NCBI GenBank assembly: GCA_029261515.1
Contig: JAJDBE010000234.1
Location: 1 to 50,139 of the forward strand
DNA length: 50,139 nucleotides
Direction: 5' to 3'
Source of the DNA: Nitrospinaceae bacterium
Lineage (GTDB): Bacteria > Nitrospinota > Nitrospinia > Nitrospinales > VA-1
The notes below the pieces were generated by a model. That model did not search any database, was not told the origin of the DNA, and saw only the letters and a list, made by a program, of their open reading frames with translations. Every line of letters begins with the position of its first letter. Position 1 is the first letter of the stretch. A program made the translations under genes and the position numbers. Shown here in pieces: positions 8,774 to 17,672 of the stretch.

Positions 8774-10126
8774 TCAGATTTTCTCGCCATCGACCGAGGT
8801 GGCCACAAGATCATAATCGGTCGCTCCGGTGATGCGCATGAGAAGAATCTGCCCGGGCTCCACATCACTTTCCTCGATGATGACCTGGCCGTCGATTTCC
8901 GGCGCCTGAGTGGGCAGGCGTCCCGTCACCAGGAAACCTTCCTCCGCGTCCAGACCTTCGATAAGAACAGGATGCACCTCGCCAATGCGGGATTGGTTGC
9001 GGCGGCGGCAAATATCACGCTGCAGCGCCATCAATTCGGCTTTGCGTTCTTCCTTGACTGCCTCTGGCACATCGTCGGGATATTGGTGCGCGGTGGTGCC
9101 TTCTTCATGCGAGTAAGTGAATATGCCCACATGGTCAAACTGGATTTCCTGCAGAAAATCTTTCATGTGGTTGAAATGCGCCTCGGTCTCACCTGGAAAT
9201 CCGGTGATGAACGTGGTGCGAAGCGCGACGCCGGGAATCTTCTCGCGGATTTCATTCAGCATGGCGCGCACACCCTGCTCCCGCTCCTGGCGTTTCATTT
9301 TCGCCAGCATTTCATCGTGCGTGTGTTGCAGCGGCACGTCTATATAACTACAGATTTTTTCCTCCGCCGCGATCAAATCAATCAGGTCCGACTTGATAAA
9401 AGTCGGATAGCAGTAAAACAATCGAATCCACTCGATGCCATCGACTTTAACCAGCGCTTTCAATAGTCGGGTCAAACCGTCTTTCATTCTTAGATCAAAG
9501 CCATACATGGTGGTGTCCTGAGACACCAGATTCAACTCCTTCACTCCCTTCGCCGCCAACTGCCTGGCTTCCATAACCAGAGCATCCAACTCAAAACTAC
9601 GGAAGTTGCCGCGCATTTTGGGAATGATGCAAAAGGCACAGCGGTTGGAACAGCCTTCGCCGATCTTCAAATAGGCGGAATAAAAAGGCGTGGTCAAAAT
9701 CCGTTCAGCGTAAGGCGCAAAGTATTCTGCAGGCGAGGGCACCTGGTTGCGCCCCTTGGCCTCGCCATTGGCAGGATGGGACCCGTCTAAAACTTCTTTG
9801 AGCTTGGGATACTGGTTGACGCCAAAAAGATGGTCGATCTCTGGGATCTCTCTCAGCAAATCTTCGCTGTAGCGTTCGGAGAGGCAACCGGTCACGATCA
9901 ACTTGCGGCAGTTTCCATCCAGCTTCAACTGCGCCATTTCCAGAATGGCGTCGACGGATTCCTTTTTCGCCGATTCAATGAACCCGCAGGTGTTAACGAT
10001 CAACACTTCCGCCTCTTCCTGATGCGGGGTGATCTCATAACCCTGTGTCGTCAGGTCGCCCAGAAGGTATTCCGTGTCCACCGAATTTTTTGGGCACCCC
10101 AGGCTGACCACGCCGATTTTTTTCAT
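8774..10126 (-). CDS. rimO: Ribosomal protein uS12 methylthiotransferase
   Basis: Radical-SAM enzyme adding a methylthio group to the conserved Asp of ribosomal protein S12. Cysteines at about 11, 47 and 81 (SLGCPKN, VNTCGFI, VTGCLSE) bind the auxiliary 4Fe-4S cluster, and C-x3-C-x2-C in GCSNRCAFC (about 159-166) binds the radical-SAM cluster; a TRAM domain closes the protein. I chose the ATG at 10126, which begins MKKIGVVSLGCPKN as in the family; an ATG four codons upstream (10138) is possible. A longer reading frame would overlap the preceding gene. CPKN and the overall pattern favour RimO over MiaB. Confidence 0.95.
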   Translation of the reverse strand: MKKIGVVSLGCPKNSVDTEYLLGDLTTQGYEITPHQEEAEVLIVNTCGFIESAKKESVDAILEMAQLKLDGNCRKLIVTGCLSERYSEDLLREIPEIDHLFGVNQYPKLKEVLDGSHPANGEAKGRNQVPSPAEYFAPYAERILTTPFYSAYLKIGEGCSNRCAFCIIPKMRGNFRSFELDALVMEARQLAAKGVKELNLVSQDTTMYGFDLRMKDGLTRLLKALVKVDGIEWIRLFYCYPTFIKSDLIDLIAAEEKICSYIDVPLQHTHDEMLAKMKRQEREQGVRAMLNEIREKIPGVALRTTFITGFPGETEAHFNHMKDFLQEIQFDHVGIFTYSHEEGTTAHQYPDDVPEAVKEERKAELMALQRDICRRRNQSRIGEVHPVLIEGLDAEEGFLVTGRLPTQAPEIDGQVIIEESDVEPGQILLMRITGATDYDLVATSVDGEKI

Positions 10127-10184
10127 ACAACCACTCATCTTGAATATTTTTTGAAGAGAAATCCATTTTGCGGCAACGCACCCA

Positions 10185-10796
10185 TCACGCTTTGGACTCC
10201 TGCAATTTCTTTTCCATTCGGCGCACCAGTTCGTCATACCCCTTCTTGCCGATCACGCTGTAAAACTGGTTGCGCAAATTGTTGCGCATGCTGACGCCGT
10301 CGAGATGCACATCCACCACTTTCCATGTCTGCGAATTTTGTTTGAGGAAAAAATCGATGCCGATCTCGCCTTCCTCATTGTGTATCACTGTGACCGGGAC
10401 CAGCGCCGTGGACTTATCCATTTCTGTTTCGGCAAACTCGATTTTAAGATCGGCGAAAAATTTCCCCGAATTGGGAAACGCTACATAGACAAACAATTCA
10501 CTCAACAATTTAGAGAATTGCTCCTTTTCCGGGTCGGTCCGCTTTTCCCAGTATTTCTCCAGCGTCTTGCGGCTGAGTTCTTTAAGGTCAAGATAGGCCA
10601 GCGCCCGGTCGGAGCGCTTGCGGTTTTCCTGTTGTTGCTCTGGGGAGAGCTTGTCGTCAGCCTTAATTTCCTTGATGGTGTCCAGCAATTCCTTGACCCT
10701 GTCTTTCGGAGAGGCGCTATCGGCAAAGACCGCATGAGCCGCAAATATCCCAAGAAAGAGTACCCACAGGAAAATCGATTGTCTGAAGCGGATCAT
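10185..10796 (-). CDS. MlaC/Ttg2D-family periplasmic phospholipid-binding protein
   Basis: A 203-residue protein with a cleavable signal peptide (hydrophobic residues 8-24, predicted cut after AVFA). The mature part matches the MlaC family: an N-terminal helical region with DRVKELLDTIKEI, a central segment on the Tyr-rich helix with KFFADLKIEFAE, and WKVVDVHLDGVSMRNNLRNQ, the family hallmark (V-x-D-V..G.S....R..F). Family members carry phospholipids across the periplasm with the MlaFEDB complex, but no mla transporter genes lie nearby, so the partner is unknown. It is transcribed ahead of rimO, 58 bp away, and divergently from the TatT-like gene. Confidence 0.85.
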   Translation of the reverse strand: MIRFRQSIFLWVLFLGIFAAHAVFADSASPKDRVKELLDTIKEIKADDKLSPEQQQENRKRSDRALAYLDLKELSRKTLEKYWEKRTDPEKEQFSKLLSELFVYVAFPNSGKFFADLKIEFAETEMDKSTALVPVTVIHNEEGEIGIDFFLKQNSQTWKVVDVHLDGVSMRNNLRNQFYSVIGKKGYDELVRRMEKKLQESKA

Positions 10797-10933
10797 ATTT
10801 ATGATAAGTTTAAATAGCAGGGTGTTTCCATTGGGTTGACCTCAATCGAGATCATTTCCCGACCCAAACCGGTGAGAATACAGTTCTCCGGCTAATTTCT
10901 GGAGTCATCAGCCAAAACAGATTAACACTCCAC

Positions 10934-10952
10934 CCCCTCTCTTGAGAAGGGG
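10934..10952 (+). promoter_or_regulatory. Hairpin covering the ribosome binding site of the TatT-like gene
   Basis: CCCCTCTC pairs with GAGAAGGGG through eight base pairs and one bulged A around a TT loop. The 3' arm contains AAGGGG, the only purine-rich ribosome binding candidate before the ATG at 10965, though its spacing of 12 bases is long. Folding would mask that site. Regulation by this hairpin is inferred. Confidence 0.4.
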
Positions 10953-10964
10953 TAATCTAAAATC

Positions 10965-11747
10965 ATGAGACGACGGCTTTTTCTGACATGGGTTCTGGTT
11001 TTAATGACGGCGATTACTGCCAAGGCCGCGCCTTTGGTTTCTCCGGAGACGATCGACACGCACTATAAATCCACCGGAAACTCAAAAGCAGGCCTGCTGG
11101 AGTCCGAAACCATGCTATTAGATGCCCTCAAGCAGTCGGAGCCTTCCGATGCCTTGTCCTGGCGGCTGGCAAGAACTTATTATGCCCTTGGCAAGCAATC
11201 GGAAGGGGAAACGGGCAAACGGTATTTCAATCTGTGCATTGAAAATGCCGAGCGCACCATCGAGCTGAATGCCGAATCCGCATGGGGATTTTTCTTTCGC
11301 GCCATTTGCCGGGGCAAGCAGGGGCAAATACAAGGCGTCTTTCGCAGCTTGTCTTTGATAAAGCCCATCAGGCAGGATTTGACCACAGCCGCTGAACTCG
11401 ACCCATCGGTCGACCACGGCGGTCCGCACCGGGCCTTGGGGAAAATGTACCTGGACGTTCCGGGAGTTCTGGGGGGAAATTTGCATAAATCGATCGATCA
11501 TTTGAAAATGGCCCTGCTATACGGACCCTTGCATGAAGAAAACCTCCTGTTTCTGGCACAGGCTTTTTATGAGGACGGCGACTACATCGCCACCCAAAAA
11601 TCATTGACCACCCTTTTAGAAATCACTAAAGACTCAAAAGACGATCCCGAAATTCAAACCATTCGCCGCCAGGCCCAGGAACTCATGATACAAACTCTGG
11701 CCTGGATCGAATCGCAAGCCGCCGATGCTCAAAGAAATCAAAATTAG
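10965..11747 (+). CDS. TatT-like periplasmic TPR protein
   Basis: A 260-residue protein with a signal peptide (cut predicted after AKA) and TPR-like helical pairs across the mature part. Segments such as SWRLARTYYALGK, NAESAWGFFFRA, GGPHRALGKMYLDVPG and GGNLHKSIDHLKMAL resemble TatT proteins, the trimeric T components that partner with some TRAP-associated periplasmic binding proteins. No TRAP transporter gene is adjacent, so a lipid or metabolite carrier role is only suggested by family. It overlaps recN by 23 bases on the same strand, hence likely translational coupling. An unusual neighbour for a DNA-repair gene. Confidence 0.7.
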   Translation: MRRRLFLTWVLVLMTAITAKAAPLVSPETIDTHYKSTGNSKAGLLESETMLLDALKQSEPSDALSWRLARTYYALGKQSEGETGKRYFNLCIENAERTIELNAESAWGFFFRAICRGKQGQIQGVFRSLSLIKPIRQDLTTAAELDPSVDHGGPHRALGKMYLDVPGVLGGNLHKSIDHLKMALLYGPLHEENLLFLAQAFYEDGDYIATQKSLTTLLEITKDSKDDPEIQTIRRQAQELMIQTLAWIESQAADAQRNQN

Positions 11748-13425
11748 CAACTTCGCCATCATCGAAAACCTGAGAATCGAGTTTCGCGCCGGACTCAACG
11801 TAATGACTGGCGAAACCGGAGCCGGCAAATCGATCCTGATCGACGCGCTCAATCTGATTCTGGGAGGCCGCGCCGATACGGATTTCATTCGCTCGGGCCA
11901 GACCTCGGCCACTGTAGAAGCGGTGTTTCAAACCGGCGATGCGGAAATTCTCGACCAAATCCGGCAATTGGAAATCGACTCCGAAGCCGGAGAATTGATT
12001 ATCAAACGCACACTCTCCAACACAGGAAAAAACCGCTGCCTGTTAAACGACAGCACCATCACCGTAGCCACCCTGCAAAAAATCTGCAATCGCCTGGTGG
12101 ATATTCACGGTCAGCACGACCATCAGGCACTGCTGCGTCCTGAAACCCATCTCGACCTGCTCGATCGCTATGGAAAAACTCTGGAGGACAGGCAGACCTT
12201 CGGCAATCACTTTTCAGACTATCAAACCGGTCTCAAACAACTTGCCGCAATGCAGGCTCAGGAAAAGAACAAAAAAGAACGGGAAGAGCTGTTGCGGTTT
12301 CAATTGCAAGAGATCGACGCGGCCAATCTTTCCTCACCAGAGGAGGAAGAACTAAAAATAGAAAAACACAAATTGCGGCATGCTGAAAAACTGCATCAAT
12401 CCATTGAAAGCACTCTCAACCAATTGACCGAAGTCGAGGGTTCCGCACTGGAACAACTGGGCTGGGCCAACAAGGAACTGGCATCGCTTTGCGACATCGA
12501 CCCGGAACTTAAAAAACCCGCCGGGCGGGCGGAAACGGCCTATTTCGAGATCGAAGAGCTGGTGGAGGAGTTGCGCGGTTATCTGAGATCCATCGAGTTC
12601 AACCCTTCGCGCCTGGAAGAAATCGAGGACCGCCTGGCGGAAATCAACGGACTGAAACGCAAATACGGTGTCGACATCCCCGCTCTTCTGGAAAAAAGGG
12701 ATGCGATGGCGGTTGAGCTGGACTCTTTAAGTTCCAATCAGGAAAAAATGCAGGAGTTGCAAAACGAAATCCAACGCCAGGAAAAAGGGTTGCAAGAAGA
12801 AGCCGGGGCTTTAGCGGAAAAACGCGAGAAAACCGCGAAACTAATCAAAAAAAGTGTCGAGAAAGAATTGCGCGATTTAAATATGGCGCAGGTGCAGTTC
12901 GGCGTGCGGTTCGATTACGATCCCGACCCACACGGGTTTGCCCGGTTCCGGGGCAATACCGTCAAGCTTTATCCGACTGGAATCGGCACCCTCGAATTTC
13001 TGTTTTCCCCCAATCCTGGCGAAGAATTACGGCCCATGGTCAAAATCGCCTCAGGTGGAGAACTTTCGCGTGTGATGCTGGCCTTGAAATCCATACTCAA
13101 CAAACAGGACCCGGTGGCGGTCATGGTTTTCGATGAAGTCGACACGGGCATCGGCGGCAAAGTGGCGGAACAGGTGGGAAAGAAACTCAAAAAAGTCGCC
13201 GCGGAAAAACAGGTGTTCTGCATCACCCATCTGCCGCAAATCGCCGGCATGGCTTCGGCCCATTATCTGGTGCAAAAAACGGTAACAGGCAACCGCACCC
13301 ATTCCAGCATCCGCGAACTTGGCTACGATGAGCGGGTGGAAGAGATCGCCCGCATGTCCGGCGGCGCCACAATCACTCCCGCCACGTTGAAACACGCCGA
13401 GGAAATGATTAAATCCGCAAAATAA
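11725..13425 (+). CDS. recN: DNA repair protein RecN
   Basis: SMC-like ATPase acting in double-strand break repair. The 566-residue protein begins LKEISNFAII-like (KISNFAIIENL) and has the Walker A GETGAGKS at about 29-36. A long coiled coil spans roughly 160-370. The C-terminal head carries ASGGELSRVMLAL (signature), VMVFDEVDTGIGG (Walker B) and CITHLPQIAGMA. Length matches the family. It starts inside the 3' end of the TatT-like gene and converges with gpmA. Confidence 0.97.
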   Translation: MLKEIKISNFAIIENLRIEFRAGLNVMTGETGAGKSILIDALNLILGGRADTDFIRSGQTSATVEAVFQTGDAEILDQIRQLEIDSEAGELIIKRTLSNTGKNRCLLNDSTITVATLQKICNRLVDIHGQHDHQALLRPETHLDLLDRYGKTLEDRQTFGNHFSDYQTGLKQLAAMQAQEKNKKEREELLRFQLQEIDAANLSSPEEEELKIEKHKLRHAEKLHQSIESTLNQLTEVEGSALEQLGWANKELASLCDIDPELKKPAGRAETAYFEIEELVEELRGYLRSIEFNPSRLEEIEDRLAEINGLKRKYGVDIPALLEKRDAMAVELDSLSSNQEKMQELQNEIQRQEKGLQEEAGALAEKREKTAKLIKKSVEKELRDLNMAQVQFGVRFDYDPDPHGFARFRGNTVKLYPTGIGTLEFLFSPNPGEELRPMVKIASGGELSRVMLALKSILNKQDPVAVMVFDEVDTGIGGKVAEQVGKKLKKVAAEKQVFCITHLPQIAGMASAHYLVQKTVTGNRTHSSIRELGYDERVEEIARMSGGATITPATLKHAEEMIKSAK

Positions 13426-13456
13426 CCTGCACGCGTCCTGCGGATTTCCGCCAAGA

Positions 13457-14212
13457 TCAGCCCTTATTATTACCCGCGGCCTGATTGGCCACTTTTTCCG
13501 CGGCTTTTTTGGCAGCTTCCGGATCGCCCAGATAATAATGAGTAAGGGGTTTTAGCGCGTCATCCAGCTCGTAAACCAGGGGAATGCCGGTGGGAATATT
13601 CAAGTCGACGATTTTTTCCTCGCTGATGTCGTCCAGATGCTTGACTAAAGCTCGTAAGCTATTGCCGTGGGCGCAGATCAACACCTTTTTCTTCTGCTGC
13701 AAGACAGGAACGATCTCCTCGAACCAATAAGGCAGGAAACGTTTGACTGTATCGTTGAGCGCTTCGGTGCGTGGCAGGTCCTCTTTCGCAAGGCCTGCAT
13801 AGCGGGGATCTTTGTCGGGCAGACGCTCATCCCCTTCCGCAAGCGGCGGCGGCGGTATCGAGTAACTGCGTCGCCAGATCAGCACCTGGTCGGCTCCGTG
13901 TTTGGCGGCGGTTTCTGCTTTGTTCAGCCCCTGCAGGCCGCCGTAATGACGCTCGTTCAAACGCCAGGAGCGGATCACCGGAATCCACATCAGGTCCATG
14001 TCATCCAGCACCAGCCACAAGGTGCGGATGGCGCGTTTCAGCACCGAGGTGAAAGCCATGTCAAACACATATCCCTCTTCCCGCAATAATCTTCCGGCCT
14101 CACGCGCTTCCTGCTGTCCCTGTGGAGTCAGGTCCACATCCGTCCAGCCGGTGAAACGATTGTCCAGGTTCCATTGGCTTTGACCGTGCCGCAGTAAAAC
14201 CAGTTTCAGCAT
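13457..14212 (-). CDS. gpmA: 2,3-bisphosphoglycerate-dependent phosphoglycerate mutase
   Basis: Glycolytic enzyme interconverting 3- and 2-phosphoglycerate through a phosphohistidine. The 251-residue protein has the catalytic [10 protein letters not shown] at the N terminus (His9), [12 protein letters not shown], the second catalytic region [11 protein letters not shown] and the late [12 protein letters not shown]. An Ala/Lys-rich tail ends the protein. It is a single gene flanked by recN and an HD-type gene on the other strand. With pfkA it is one of two glycolytic genes in the window. Confidence 0.97.
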   Translation of the reverse strand: MLKLVLLRHGQSQWNLDNRFTGWTDVDLTPQGQQEAREAGRLLREEGYVFDMAFTSVLKRAIRTLWLVLDDMDLMWIPVIRSWRLNERHYGGLQGLNKAETAAKHGADQVLIWRRSYSIPPPPLAEGDERLPDKDPRYAGLAKEDLPRTEALNDTVKRFLPYWFEEIVPVLQQKKKVLICAHGNSLRALVKHLDDISEEKIVDLNIPTGIPLVYELDDALKPLTHYYLGDPEAAKKAAEKVANQAAGNNKG

Positions 14213-14391
14213 GATTCAGAATCTCCTCAATAATCGCCCTTGTTACAGAAACAAGCGGTTTATGAACCCTTTTGACGCTCCGGCCTATTTAAACATAATT
14301 AGCGGAGTGCAATGAGACAAAATTTCGATAAAGAAAATCCTGATTTTGCCGAATAGAAGCAGATCAACCACTTCAAAAAACCCACAACTTA

Positions 14392-14420
14392 TTGACTTTT
14401 AACGGTTTATTTTTTACTCT
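14392..14420 (+). promoter_or_regulatory. Predicted sigma-70 promoter
   Basis: TTGACT, a 17-base spacer and TACTCT lie in an AT-rich stretch upstream of the HD-type gene. Transcription from here would start near 14427, which supports translation from the ATG at 14469 rather than an upstream GTG at 14424. The -10 match is modest. Confidence 0.4.
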
Positions 14421-14468
14421 AAGGTGTGGGGTATTTTGGGAAACTTTAGTCAATCAAAAGAAATCACT

Positions 14469-15452
14469 ATGGACTCCATTGCAAACTATTACCGCGAAAT
14501 CAATCGTGGGTTCCTGAATAAAGCCTGGCGCCAAGGACCGACAATCGGTTTTGAACTGTACTACAAAAGCCAAAATGGTGGTGTGGAGCCCAAGTTTTTA
14601 AAGTTTGCCGATTATGAACCCGAGACCCGGGAAAAAATCTGGACCCTTCTGGAAACAGACGGTCACGAGAGATTGTACATTCACGAAAACGATCTCATCG
14701 CATACTACGAAAAATTTTTGATCGCCAACCTGGTCCAAAGCCTGGAAGACGAAGAACCGTTTCAAAAGGTATTAAAAGATGCCTACCAGGTCGCCCGAAT
14801 GCTGCTCAATGAGTATTTTGACAACATCGGTTCTACCCGCATTCTCAGGAGTCTGGACGACGTGGTCGATATCATGATCGTTTGCATCCTGCAAGGGAAA
14901 CTGGAACCCGCGGATATCTTTCAAATCACCGAAAAAGACAAGAGCCACCCTTCGCATTGTGCCAATGCAGGTCTTTACAACATGTTTTTGGGGGTCAAAC
15001 TCAATTTGAAATCCGACGATATCCAGCAACTGGGGCTGGGAGGGCTGCTCTACGATATCGGTAAAAAATCCATCCCTAAAAACGTGCTTGAGAAGCAGGG
15101 GAAACTTTCTCCGGAAGAGTGGCAATTCATACGCAAACACCCTTCCGCCGGAAGAAAGGTGTTGAACGACATGAAATGTTACAGCCCAGCTATTTTAAAA
15201 ATGGCCGGCGAACATCATGAAAAATTCGATGGATCGGGGTATCCCCTGGGGTTGGCAGGTGAAAAAATTTCATTGTTCGCCCGAGTGACCGCAATTTCCG
15301 ACGTCTTTAACGCCCTGGTGTGTAACCGCTCTCACCATGAAGCCCGAACGGCTTTTGGCGCCCTAATGGAAATGAAAGAAAAAATGCCCGGCCACTTCGA
15401 CCCGAAAATCTTGCTCAGTTTTATCAAGGCGTTCGTACCCGCAAAGAAGTGA
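14469..15452 (+). CDS. HD-GYP-like protein with altered HD motif
   Basis: A 327-residue protein from the chosen ATG. The first half has no recognised domain; the second half is HD-GYP-like, with HPSHCANAGLYNMFLG, LLYDIGKKSIP, HPSAGRKVL, HHEKFDGSGYP and ARVTAISDVFNAL. The histidine of the HDIGK motif is tyrosine (YDIGK), while the Asp, later histidines and GSGYP remain. Family members degrade c-di-GMP; loss of one metal ligand makes activity doubtful. It is the second HD-type protein here with a damaged HD motif (see 1-890). A receiver domain is absent. Confidence 0.85.
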   Translation: MDSIANYYREINRGFLNKAWRQGPTIGFELYYKSQNGGVEPKFLKFADYEPETREKIWTLLETDGHERLYIHENDLIAYYEKFLIANLVQSLEDEEPFQKVLKDAYQVARMLLNEYFDNIGSTRILRSLDDVVDIMIVCILQGKLEPADIFQITEKDKSHPSHCANAGLYNMFLGVKLNLKSDDIQQLGLGGLLYDIGKKSIPKNVLEKQGKLSPEEWQFIRKHPSAGRKVLNDMKCYSPAILKMAGEHHEKFDGSGYPLGLAGEKISLFARVTAISDVFNALVCNRSHHEARTAFGALMEMKEKMPGHFDPKILLSFIKAFVPAKK

Positions 15453-15572
15453 CCTCTCAGGCCCTATTCCGGCGGCAACCCCACCCTTCCTCATTCAAAA
15501 CAGTCTTGAAACGCAAACAATTTCTTCTATGGTAAGATAGTCTGTCCCATTTAATTGCATGCGAGAGCCGAT

Positions 15573-15929
15573 ATGTTCATCGACGTGGAACCCAATCCCA
15601 ACACCGAAGCCAGTTTCAATATGATCTACCGGGATGTGTCTTCCCCGCGCGAGGTATTCTGCGTCAAATACCTTCTGGGCACGGAAGAACAACCGGTCCA
15701 GATCACCGGCTGGGATGTGCAAACAAATGCGCCCTGCCCGGCTTTCGCCTGCCAGGTGGAGGAATCAGGCGATGGCGTGGCGTTGCTGATTTATGGCGGC
15801 TCCGGCGGCATCCGCATGAAACCGCTGGAGGACGAATCGCCCTGGGACGTACACTCGCCGCACCAGTGGGGTCAGTCGCATCTGGTCTATCCCGTCGACA
15901 GTTTCATCGTCTACCAGGATGAGATTTAA
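15573..15929 (+). CDS. Conserved-looking hypothetical protein
   Basis: A 118-residue soluble acidic protein that I do not recognise. It starts MFIDVEPNPNT and includes ITGWDVQTNAPCP, LLIYGGSGGIRM and QWGQSHLVYPVDS; it looks like a small beta-rich domain with no signal peptide or membrane segment. The ATG at 15573 has a GAGAG ribosome site about five bases upstream and is preferred to an in-frame TTG at 15555. Codon use is like its neighbours. It stands alone between the HD-type gene and dcd (opposite strand). Confidence 0.65.
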   Translation: MFIDVEPNPNTEASFNMIYRDVSSPREVFCVKYLLGTEEQPVQITGWDVQTNAPCPAFACQVEESGDGVALLIYGGSGGIRMKPLEDESPWDVHSPHQWGQSHLVYPVDSFIVYQDEI

Positions 15930-16042
15930 ATGGAGGGCCGCAACAGCCGATGGAGAAATTCAACTGACAAGGCTGCCGATCGAAAAAGGGGAGGCTCTGC
16001 GAAGATACTGAGGGCACGGAACCCTTGTCCCACGGCGGATGG

Positions 16043-16609
16043 TCACCCCTTTGGGGATTTCTGCTCTTTGAAGGTTCGGGTGGTCCGCTCCTCCGGTTCA
16101 CTCAACACCTGTTCGAGAATCAGTTGGCAGATTCGCGATACGCCGGGCGTGACCTCGATTGAAAACGCTCCCTGATTAAACATCTCCAGAGTGATGATTC
16201 CCAATCCGGTTCCGCAATGAATCGTTGGCGCCGTGATATGGACGGACAGGCCCAAACGGGCAAGACTGCTTTTCCCCTCGATCCGGGCGGCCAACCGGGA
16301 TCGGGAAGGAAGCTCAATCTTCTCAAAAGTCGAGGCAAGGTAAACCGTGTGCGGTTGGATCAGATAGGTTCCTGAAGCTTCCCTGGCTACTTCCACCAGA
16401 AATCGCTCTGACAACTCTTTATAGTTGAACTGCCCCACGCTGACCCTGAATCCCGTTCTCTGAATCAATTCTTCATCCCAGCTCCATAAGGATTCGCCCA
16501 TTCGCAAATCGATCGAGGTGCTGTCCATCTGGATTTCTTCGGGTAAGGGATCAATCACCAAGGCACCTTTTTGCAAAGCCTTGCGAATGTCCACATTGCT
16601 CAATATCAT
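16043..16609 (-). CDS. dcd: dCTP deaminase
   Basis: Deaminates dCTP to dUTP, feeding thymidylate synthesis. The 188-residue protein has SIDLRMG near the N terminus, the phosphate-binding EGKSSLARLGLSVH and IITLEMFN, whose Glu is the catalytic residue of true deaminases. It is the last gene of an xseA-xseB-tlyA-dcd operon, overlapping the tlyA stop by four bases (ATGA). The intact Glu contrasts with the dUTPase/Dcd-fold protein at 32162-32989, where that residue is Ser. Confidence 0.95.
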   Translation of the reverse strand: MILSNVDIRKALQKGALVIDPLPEEIQMDSTSIDLRMGESLWSWDEELIQRTGFRVSVGQFNYKELSERFLVEVAREASGTYLIQPHTVYLASTFEKIELPSRSRLAARIEGKSSLARLGLSVHITAPTIHCGTGLGIITLEMFNQGAFSIEVTPGVSRICQLILEQVLSEPEERTTRTFKEQKSPKG

Positions 16610-17402
16610 GGTTGCACCTGCCGGTAAATGTCTTCCTCACCAATCGACTCGCCCCGGTCTTTTTGAACGCAGTGGATCAAAAACTCGCGATTGCCCTTTT
16701 GCCCGAAAATCGGCGACGCTGTGAGTCCGCAAAGAACCAAACCGTGTTCTTTGACGAAGGTGTGTAAAGCGAGCAATACCTTGAGGTGCTTGGCGGGGTC
16801 CTTGATGATTCCCTTATGCTCGACTTCGTCCTTTCCCACTTCAAACTGCGGCTTGACCAGAGCGATCAAATCGCCTTCGGGTTTCAGCACTTTTAAAACG
16901 GCGGGAATCACCAGCTTTAAGGAAATGAAAGAAACGTCGATCACCGCAAGGTCCACCGCTTCGCCAAAATCCGCAGGCTTGAGAGTGCGCACGTTTTTGC
17001 GGTCGAGACAGACCACTCTTGCGTCCTGCTTGAGTTTCCAGTCGAGCTGACCGTAACCCACATCCACGGCGAACACTTTTTTCGCGCCGTGTTGCAGCAG
17101 GCAGTCGGTGAACCCGCCAGCGGACGCGCCGATATCGGCGGCGATCTTTGCTTCAGGAGAGAAGCCGAAAACTTTAAGAGCGTGGTCGAGCTTCACGCCG
17201 CCACGGCTGACGTAAGGGTGCAGGTCTTCAACGATATGGAGCGGACTGTCTTCCGCTACCAAGCGTCCGGGCTTGTCCGCCACCTGATCGCCCAAACGGA
17301 CTTTACCGGCCAGAATCAACGCCTGCGCCCGCTCCCTGGAGGAGACGAGTTTTTTTTTACCAGCAACTGGTCGAGACGGATTTTGTCACTCTTGTTTGGC
17401 AT
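16606..17402 (-). CDS. tlyA: TlyA-family rRNA 2'-O-methyltransferase (frame break in S4 domain)
   Basis: SAM-dependent methyltransferase with an N-terminal S4 RNA-binding domain. From the ATG at 17402 the S4 start reads MPNKSDKIRLDQLLVKK, then meets a run of nine A (coding strand; 17350-17358). Only after one added base does it continue KLVSSRERAQALILAGKV in the frame of the methyltransferase part. As written, the downstream frame has no start before a TTG at 17319, which would remove most of the S4 domain. The rest is intact: YVSRGGVKLDHAL, AADIGASAGGFTDCLL, VIDVSFISL and KPQFEVGK. The ATG overlaps the end of xseB by 17 bases. Sequencing error, slippage or mutation are all possible. Confidence 0.88.
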
Positions 17403-17634
17403 CGTCTTCGTCTTCAACGGGAAACAGTTCGGCGACCAGTTCGCCTTTCTGGTCCTTGGTGAGTTTTTCTATTTTGGCTTCGGCTTCGCCAAGTTTTTTG
17501 GAACACAAGCGCGACATTTTGATCCCTTCCTCGAAAATTTCCAGCGACTTGTCGATGTCCAGTTCGCCTTTCTCCAGTTCCTCGACAATGTGTTCCAGCC
17601 TCTGCATCGCCTTTTCAAATTTTATTTCCGCCAT
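17386..17634 (-). CDS. xseB: Exodeoxyribonuclease VII small subunit
   Basis: Small helical subunit of exonuclease VII, which cuts single-stranded DNA from both ends. The 82-residue protein has the family's FEKAMQRLEHIVEELEKGEL, the following DKSLEIFEEGIKMSRLC and a Lys/Glu-rich helix, ending in an acidic tail. It follows xseA by 38 bases and its 3' end carries the start of tlyA. Confidence 0.96.
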   Translation of the reverse strand: MAEIKFEKAMQRLEHIVEELEKGELDIDKSLEIFEEGIKMSRLCSKKLGEAEAKIEKLTKDQKGELVAELFPVEDEDDAKQE

Positions 17635-17672
17635 GATTCACCTGTATGAAAGTTTCTTAATAAAACCATAAC

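Noticed and set aside
10127-10237. 37-codon N-terminal extension of RimO
   Set aside because: It would overlap the MlaC-like gene by 53 bases, and family proteins begin at the MKKIGVVSLG segment.
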